Positions 57,981-64,000 of a stretch of 64,000 nt of DNA are shown here, piece by piece. The position numbers and the translations under genes are program-made. The DNA is from Salticus scenicus (Eukaryota; Arthropoda; Arachnida; Araneae; Salticidae): assembly GCA_963930645.1 (NCBI GenBank), contig OZ005654.1, forward strand, positions 44,818,686-44,882,685, in the 5' to 3' direction. The notes beneath the pieces were generated by a model that had not been told where the DNA came from, made no database searches, and saw only the letters and a program-made list of their open reading frames with translations. The first letter of the stretch is position 1; every line of letters starts with the position of its first letter.

Positions 57981-59621
57981 GTGAACGAAATTTCCAGTTC
58001 TGAAAATTTGGATGGAAATTCAGCTTTGTCTGAAAATGTAGAAGAAAATTCGATTCTCTTTGTAAATGAAAATGCACTTGCTGAAAACGCAATTCCAGAT
58101 TGATCTCTTGACAGTATTTTGCATGACAATGACAGTGAAACAAAAAACCCTTTTGATGATAAAATAGCGGAGAAATTCAAATGCCAATCAACTGAATATG
58201 AAGAATTTTATCCAAAATAGCAGCATCCACTGAATATCCAAAAGTATGAAAAACTGCATAACTGGATTTATTATAGTGTGTCAGCTGTAGGATTTTTATG
58301 TAAAATTTGTTCAGTTTGTTACTCACCGGGCCCTTGGGTTGATCAATGAATAAATTTTGATGACCATCTTACTCGCTACATAAACAAGCATGAAACACGT
58401 TCCAGACATAAGCAAGCAGCTGTTGCATCAGAAATGCATTTTTAAAAATCTCTTTCTGAAAGCTTAGTTGAAGGATCAAAAGTTACAGCTAAAAAAATTA
58501 AAGAAAGTAATCAAAAGCTGATGACAAAATATATAAAGATCTTATATTTCATGATAAAAAAACAATGGGCAGTTACAGAAAATTTTGCCTCATTAGTGAA
58601 ATTTATTGGAGAAGACCTTGGTGACAAGAACATAGAATCATTTCTAAACACATATAACAAAAATTTGACTTACTTATCTAATATTTCGGTTCAAAATTTA
58701 ACTGAAGCAATTTCTATCTTTCTTGAAGAAAAAACTATAACAGAGTTGCAAGTAAGCAAATATTTTGCATTATTAGCAGATGAATCAACTGATGAAGCTC
58801 AAAGAGAGCAACTGGGTTTGATAGTTCGCTACAAAGTTCCAGGGACTACTACAGAAGTGAAAGAAGAGTATCTTGGACTTATAAACTTGTCATTAACTAT
58901 TGCTGATTCGATAACATCTGCCATTAAAAAATTTTTAATAGCGAAAAATATTGAAACAACCAACTATCTCTTTATATCCTTAGATGGCACAAATGTCCTG
59001 AGTGGTGATATTTCGGGCGTGCAAAGAAGAATAAGACACCTATCACCTCATTCTTTATTTATAAATTGCAGAAACCATAGACTTGCATTAGTATTTGCAC
59101 AATTATTGAAAAAATACAAAATCTTGCAGGCTGTTGATGCATTATTGGTAAGCTTATGGAAACTTTTCCATTACAGCTCAACGAAACAACAACTTTTCAA
59201 AGATATCCAAAAAGATGTTTATTCCATCCAAGTTTTGAAAACATTTAAAGTGTCTGTGACTAGGTGGCTGTCGCATGGTATGGCTTGTGAAAGACTTGTA
59301 GACAGGTATCAACAACTGGTCGAGACTTTAGATGCCATCTTTGATAAAACAAAAGAGCCAGAAATAAAGGGAATAAAAGAGCAGCTTTTAGATATAAACA
59401 ACTTGCTTTGCATTTTGTTCTTAGCAGACATTTTAAAAATTGTAAACAAACTAAGTACATGGCTGCAAAGCCCAAATATTATGTTTTGCAACATTACTGA
59501 TAAAGTTGCAAGCAGTATAAGCGAAGTTGAAAAATATGTCTCTGACTTGCCTACAAACCCGAAACCCAATATATTACATATTTACAACTTGGGACTTATT
59601 ACGAATACTTTTTGTCTCTAA
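57981..59621 (+). pseudogene. hAT transposase relic, KIAA1586-like (TTF-finger, DUF4371/RNase-H-like)
   Basis: One frame continues from about 57,981 to 59,621 but carries four in-frame stops before 58,521, after which 366 codons are open. The stopped part contains a BED/TTF-like finger: GFLCKICSVCY, then FDDHLTRYINKHE and SRHKQAA. The open part has FALLADESTDEAQREQLGL, which holds the Asp-containing start of the hAT catalytic core, then LFINCRNHRLALVFAQLL with the conserved CxxHRL(A/N)L motif, and VSVTRWLSHGMACERLV with the TRWLS motif. These match KIAA1586/ZMYM-like hAT transposases as I know them. The conserved C-terminal dimerisation block (about 100 residues) is missing; after PTNPKP the similarity ends. 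Not functional. Confidence 0.9.
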
Positions 59622-60027
59622 TGATCCTTGTGACAAAGTCACGCTAAATTTCCGTCGGACTCCATCTTCATAAAAAAAATGGCGACCACCCCAAAACCCA
59701 AAACAAACACAACGTGGAAAAAAGATGTTGCCAAAATACTTATGTAATTTTCCACAGAAAAATTTCATCCCATCAAGGAGAGATACGCCACACCCATTAT
59801 CGTGTCTGACGTCATTCCCTAACTAATCAGCGTGAACTCGGCGAGAAATGAAGGCGTGGTTTTATTGTCATGTAGTACCGATAGCGACTGGTACGAGAAC
59901 ATAAAATTGATAGGAAGCAATGTTTATATATTGCTGAGCAGATGTTTTTGCTTGCTATTATTTTATAAGTGCTTTGTTTTTCCGAAAATTTTTGGGAAAA
60001 GTTTGTTTATCTCCAATTTGAATTTTG

Positions 60028-60170
60028 TGAAGGGTCCGTTTTATTATTATGGAATTTTGTGAAGGGTCCGTTTTATTAATATAGAATTTTGTGAAGGGTC
60101 CGTTTTTTTAACATGGAATTTTGTGAAGGGTCCGTTTTTTAAGCATGGAATTTTGTGAAGGGTCCGTAAA
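60028..60170 (+). repeat. Subterminal tandem repeat of the hAT element
   Basis: Five units of 30-34 bp containing GGAATTTTGTGAAGGGTCCG differ by the short T/A spacer after TTTT. The last unit turns into GTCCGTAAACGGACC, a perfect palindrome, just inside the right terminus. hAT transposases are known to bind such repeated subterminal motifs; this use here is inference. Confidence 0.9.
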
Positions 60171-60202
60171 CGGACCCAGTTTTCCCCCTAGACAGACCCC
60201 TG

Positions 60203-61104
60203 TATATATATATTTATATAGATATATGCATAAATGTAATACAGTAGAGAGCCAGAAATCCCCGAAATCTGCACAGCTTGTCACATACAAACAATGAAAT
60301 TCACTATTAATAAGTTAACAAAACTGCAAATCAAAAATTTTGACAAAGATCAATGCAGATTCTGTACTTGCATTATATGATTATATAATAATGATAATAA
60401 TATGAAAGATTGCTAGAACCAAGTGACTGATAATGAAATTATTGACAGTATATAATAAGAGCAATAATCCACCTTGTCATTCTACCTACACTGATGATGG
60501 TACACTTCACGCTATTGAAACTGCTGTTTGCTTTTGATATTTTTTGCATTGGTATTTTCAACATTGTGTAAATATTTATATTTCTGTTCAACATCATATA
60601 TATATATATGTATGTATGCATAAAAAATTTTCAATTTCACAAAAAACAGGACCCTCTGTGAAATTTAGACAAGACTTTCTTAATTAGATACAATGGTGAT
60701 AAAATTATAGCTGCATTTGATTTTATAAAACACAAAGAAAGTGATCATTTTTATTTTTTATCACCATGACTGCACGTAACAAAATACTTCCCCATGGCCT
60801 GCAGTGTACTTTGGCATTGAAGGAAAGGAACTTTGAGATGTGTACTTGGAATATATCATTCCATGTCCATACTTGCTTGCACATATATATAAAAATAAAA
60901 ATATAATAGTTCATTTGTCATTGTTGCATTCTGTATTTGTTGAATAGTTGCTAAGTGATAAGTGTATATCCAAAGATAAAAGGACCTTTATATTAAAAAT
61001 GTGTAGTTTACGTTTAGTCCTAATGATGAATTTTATTAATTCTTAATTACTTAAAATTTAGTAATTACCTTCTTAACTTCTCCAGCCTTTCATACCGAAA
61101 TTAG
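60203..61104. other. Intronic, no feature recognised
   Basis: AT-rich with a short TA run near 60,597. Small minus frames are unsupported. Confidence 0.4.
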
Positions 61105-62578
61105 TACTGTTATCCCTCGATTAATGTAGTAATTGTTTCTACTTATATGACTGCACAAATACATACATAAACAAATATATATTTTTTGCACTTAGGTGCA
61201 CTAACGAAAGTAAACATTCAATAGAGAAACTTACAATAGCTTACAATGAATTTCTTTAAAAACCTAATACACATTTTTAAACTTTCTACAAATTCAAATT
61301 GTTTTAAACCTTTGTATTAGTCAGCGAACAATTAATTGTCAGTGTATTAGTTAACAAAAAATTGTTAGTTGTGCAGACTTTTTTTTCTTGTAATTGAAAA
61401 TTTTCTCTGCTTTAATAGACAAAGCATCTGAAAAAATTAAGCACATACATACTTCTACTGACATTAAAAAACTAGTATGTTGTGGCCACCACAAGACTTT
61501 CTTCTATATTTTCCTATATAAATTCACTAAGGGCAAATAATTTATTAAAACTATTATTTATTAAAATTATCTAACATGATGAATGCAAATGGTTTTCATC
61601 TTAGAGAAAACTAACACTAAATGTCCAAAGAAAAACAGATTTATTGTCTATAAATAACATCTTAAAAAATGCATTTTTATAGTGGTTATTTCACATATCA
61701 AGTTTCGTACAGTTATATGCTACAGAAGTTGAGATATAGCCTTCCCATTATCAAGGAAATTTCCTGTGTAGCAGTGCCATCTATTGTTCTATAAGCATCC
61801 AACTTGAATCAGGATAATGTCTCATAATGGCCTTTTCACATAACAAGTTTTATTTGATTATATGCAATAGAACCTGAGATATAGCCTTTCCTTAAATTGT
61901 AGAAATTGCTGTGTAGCAGCGTCACCTGCTGAGTGGTTGACACCAAAAGTTGATAGATACTAATTTATGTCAAGGTCCATCTACATATAAATTTGTATGG
62001 AATTGTATGCAGTAGTTCCTGAGATATAGCTTTCCCTTAACTTGTGGAAATCGCTGTATAGCAGCACCACCTGCAGGCCAATAAGCATTCAAATTGAATC
62101 AGCACAATGTCTTATAATGACCTTCTTATATATTAAGTTTTGTTTGATTATACGCAATAGATCCTGAGATATAGCCTCCCCTTAAGTTGCGAAAAACACT
62201 GTATAGCTGCGCCACCTGTTGAGCAGTTGACACTAAAAGTTGATAGGCAGTAATATAGGTCAATGTGCATCTACATATAAATTTATATACAATTCTGAGC
62301 TGTGGTTTCAGAGATACAGTTGCCACAAAATTTTTGTCTCACACACACACACAGACAGACAAACAGGCATTTTCTAAAAATCGTAAAATTGTGTTCTAGA
62401 CCTCTCAAAATGTGTAAATCTGTCGAAAACTGAAAGTCGAAATTTTTTACGAATCCAATACTTTCTTTTATTGAATATAGAAGAAAGTAATAAATAAAGA
62501 ATGTCTCCTAATCAAAGAAATTTCCCTGCATTAATTAAGGAATCATCTGAAAACCACACTAATCAAGGGGTACCTGTA
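61105..62578. mobile_element. pogo-like MITE shell containing family D copy 4
   Basis: TACTGTTATCCCTCGATTAA (continuing TGTAG) at the left and CTAATCAAGGGGTACCTGTA at the right are diverged inverted repeats. Related ends occur at 27,841 (GTATCCCTCAATTACTG). The interior is mostly the family D copy at 61,471-62,490, which must have inserted later. Confidence 0.6.
61471..62490 (+). mobile_element. Family D element, copy 4, with amplified interior modules
   Basis: It starts ACTAGTATG, hairpin TTGTGG-CCA-CCACAA, then GACTTTCTTCTATATTTTCC, and ends with GTGTAAATCTGTC, CGAATCCAATACTTTCTTTT and the inverse arm ATATAGAAGAAAGTA. The interior has four or five modules with forms of GAGATATAGCCTTCCC, GCAGCGCCACCTGCTGAG and ACATATAAATTTGTATGGAA. 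A (CA)n and GACAGACA run sits at 62,340-62,357, as in copy 1. At about 1,020 bp it is the longest uninterrupted D copy. The 66-residue minus frame is not a gene. Confidence 0.9.
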
Positions 62579-62812
62579 GTATGTTTTGTTGCAAATATTG
62601 CACTGTATTAAATAATATGCTAATATGCATATTGTTCAGAGTGTTGAAAAAATATTTTAGTTCATAATAAATGAAGAATGATCAATTTTTAAAATTGGAT
62701 ATTTGTAATTTTTTGGATATTTCAAATTTAGGTATGTAATAATATTGTTAATAACAACAGTAATAATTTTAAAACTGTTTTATTATTAATCTATTTTTAT
62801 TTTTGTATTTAG

Positions 62813-62956
62813 ACATTGAATGGTATACCAGATCAAGATTCCTATTATGACATAGTCGATAGTTTAGAAGAACAGGGTATGGAAAATGTGATACAGTATT
62901 ATATGTCCAAACAGGGTACAGATCTTGATCTTCTTCAACAGTTTCAAATATATGAG
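62813..62956 (+). CDS. FHOD-subfamily formin, exon (end of FH3 region)
   Basis: Follows TTTTGTATTTAG and encodes TLNGIPDQDSYYDIVDSLEE followed by a piece ending TDLDLLQQFQIYE, ending GAG before GTAAAT. The PDQDxFYDxxDxLEExGM and GTDxDL motifs correspond to the FHOD FH3 end, after which family members continue toward a coiled, low-complexity linker. 144 bp, phase 0 at both ends. Later exons (FH1, FH2, DAD) lie beyond the right edge. Confidence 0.95.
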
Positions 62957-63260
62957 GTAAATGAAATCAGTTATTTAATGCAGTCACTTTAGAAAATATT
63001 AAATTGTTACTACTAGTTAGTCTTTGTGGGCTTAGCAGTCGATATTTCAAAGAGAATTTGTTTCCAAATTTATTGTGCCTTGTCTGGTTAGCTTTCAAAA
63101 CAGTTTAAATCTTTTAGCATTGATTTACATGTTATCATTATAAAAATAATTACAATATACAGTAGAGCACCAATTATCTGCGCAATTGGGTGGCAATCGT
63201 TAATAACCCAAAAAACAGAGTATAATGGGGTGCAAACATGAAAAAAATTCACGCCAGAAC

Positions 63261-63824
63261 CAGGGTTAGAAATAAGCGGTCGTTAGTCACATTTTACGAC
63301 CAGTTTTTTTCATTTTGACACCTAGAATTCCAATCATAGGTGCCATATTTGATGCCTGGAATTTTTCCTCATCATACCTAATAATTTTCCCAATCCCATC
63401 AGACTGTAAACAAGTCTATTTCAGTCAATTGAACCTAATAAAAACTGATTTAAGAAATCATATCTCTATGAAAGTAGTTGACGATTTGTTAATGATTAAA
63501 TTAAACAGCCCTAAATTGGAAGATTTCTGCCTAGAAAATGCTATTAAATTGTGGTGGAATGGTGTATCTTCTGGGTGAAGAATGAATTTGCGATTTTAAA
63601 TATGTAGGTTTAATATTGTCAATGTAATTACATTCATTACATAAATCTTTTTTATATAATCTTGCTTATATTATTTACAAGTTGATACTTTATTATTATC
63701 TTTTTTTTTTTTTTTTAATATACATATTGAATTATAGATGACACCTAGATTTTTCATTGCTCAAAAAAATTTAATACAGGCGTCATTTTGATGCCTAGTT
63801 TCAAAATTCTTATTTCTAACACTG
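63261..63824 (+). mobile_element. Internally deleted hAT element (564 bp)
   Basis: CAGGGTTAGAAATAAG at the left and CTTATTTCTAACACTG at the right are inverted repeats with one mismatch. The flanks GCCAGAAC (63,253-63,260) and GGCAGAAC (63,825-63,832) are an 8-bp target duplication with one difference. The interior includes the tail of a transposase gene but no catalytic core, so it is non-autonomous by deletion. Confidence 0.9.
63405..63578 (+). pseudogene. C-terminal (hATC dimerisation) fragment of a hAT transposase
   Basis: The frame reads LNLIKTDLRNHISMKVVDDL, then LMIKLNSP, LEDFCLENAIKLWWN and stops. The pattern (N/S)xIKTxLRNxL...LMxIxxNxPxLExFxxxxAIxxWW is the hAT C-terminal dimerisation motif. 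Without the catalytic domain it is a relic. The upstream 30 residues of the open frame show no similarity. This fragment supplies the block missing from the 57,981-59,621 relic, but the termini show the two belong to different families. Confidence 0.85.
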
Positions 63825-64000
63825 GGCAGAACAATATAACCCCTATTTCTAAAGTCAAAAAATTCATTTCCTCCTAAAACCGTCAAAAAATTCCAAGTAG
63901 GCCTATAGAATTATGATGCACAGTAAACATGTTGGTAATTTTCAAGCTTTGCACTGTAGAACCTATTGTATTTTCCTTGTTGTTGGCTTGAATTAAAATT

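Larger units (their letters stand above)
56806..60202 (+). mobile_element. hAT-superfamily transposon, 3.4 kb, inactive
   Basis: CAGGGGTCTGTC at the left and GACAGACCCCTG at the right are perfect 12-bp inverted repeats. The flanks are AAATATAT and TATATATA; in this TA-rich context an 8-bp duplication is not demonstrable. Subterminal tandem motifs differ at the two ends: left, TATTTTTGTGAA four times (about 56,845-56,945); right, GTGAAGGGTCCGTTTT five times (60,028-60,167). A repeat J relic sits at 57,395-57,660. The transposase gene between is broken at its start and lacks its usual C-terminus. Confidence 0.9.
56645..62812 (+). other. Formin intron of 6.2 kb, mostly transposon
   Basis: It holds a complete-length hAT element (56,806-60,202) in the same orientation as the gene and a pogo-like MITE shell (61,105-62,578) that contains family D copy 4. 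Between 60,210 and 61,100 nothing is recognised apart from a pogo-like end TACAGTAGAGAGCCAG near 60,241. Confidence 0.85.
62957..64000 (+). other. Start of next formin intron, to window end
   Basis: Begins GTAAAT and shows no further exon before the edge. It contains a pogo-like end TACAGTAGAGCACCAATTAT at about 63,160 with no partner in view, and a hAT element at 63,261-63,824 inserted in it. Confidence 0.8.

Noticed and set aside
58521..59621. Intact single-exon host gene
   Set aside because: It is the open part of a hAT transposase whose N-terminal part has in-frame stops, lying between hAT terminal repeats.

Overview
This is a very AT-rich (roughly three quarters A+T by eye) piece of animal nuclear genome. 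There is no bacterial gene layout: coding sequence occurs only as short exons with canonical splice sites in long introns, and the rest is dominated by old nested transposable elements, homopolymer runs and microsatellites. The one host gene I recognise is the 5' half of a formin of the FHOD (Fhos) subfamily, plus strand, running off the right edge. The repeat style suggests an arthropod, possibly a chelicerate, but this is a weak inference because no lineage-diagnostic gene is present.

Layout. 1-47.9 kb: no convincing protein-coding gene. It holds many small DNA-transposon relics (hAT-like, Tc1/pogo-like, one with P- or hAT-like features, several foldback elements), a short satellite array of about 170-bp monomers (34.8-35.6 kb), a C-rich minisatellite next to a fragment of a Helitron-type replicase (28.2-28.75 kb), a decayed Tc1-like transposon (43.6-45.3 kb) and tRNA-derived SINEs (27.9, 46.5-47.2, 51.1 kb). 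Two GC-richer islands (21.2-21.4 and 35.7-36.2 kb) and one short exon-like segment (19.06 kb) may belong to unseen transcripts. 47.9-64 kb: the formin. Six exons encode a continuous stretch of the FH3/DID armadillo region, and a possible alternative first exon precedes them. Its introns contain a 3.4-kb hAT element with a KIAA1586-like transposase relic, a 0.56-kb internally deleted hAT that keeps the end of a transposase gene, pogo-like MITEs and further repeats.

The most interesting signal is a set of dispersed non-autonomous elements in three sequence families (D, E, F) that share one end architecture. The left end has a small hairpin followed by GACTT and a family-specific tag. The right end has a conserved module (AAAACGTGTAAATC, then CAATACTT) followed by a hairpin whose arms are the same tag. 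Tags differ between families but match between the two ends of each element, and the interiors are made of degenerate 100-200 bp modules. This resembles Helentron/HINE-type elements but I see no encoded replicase, so classification is open. One E copy sits inside a D copy and defines the E ends.
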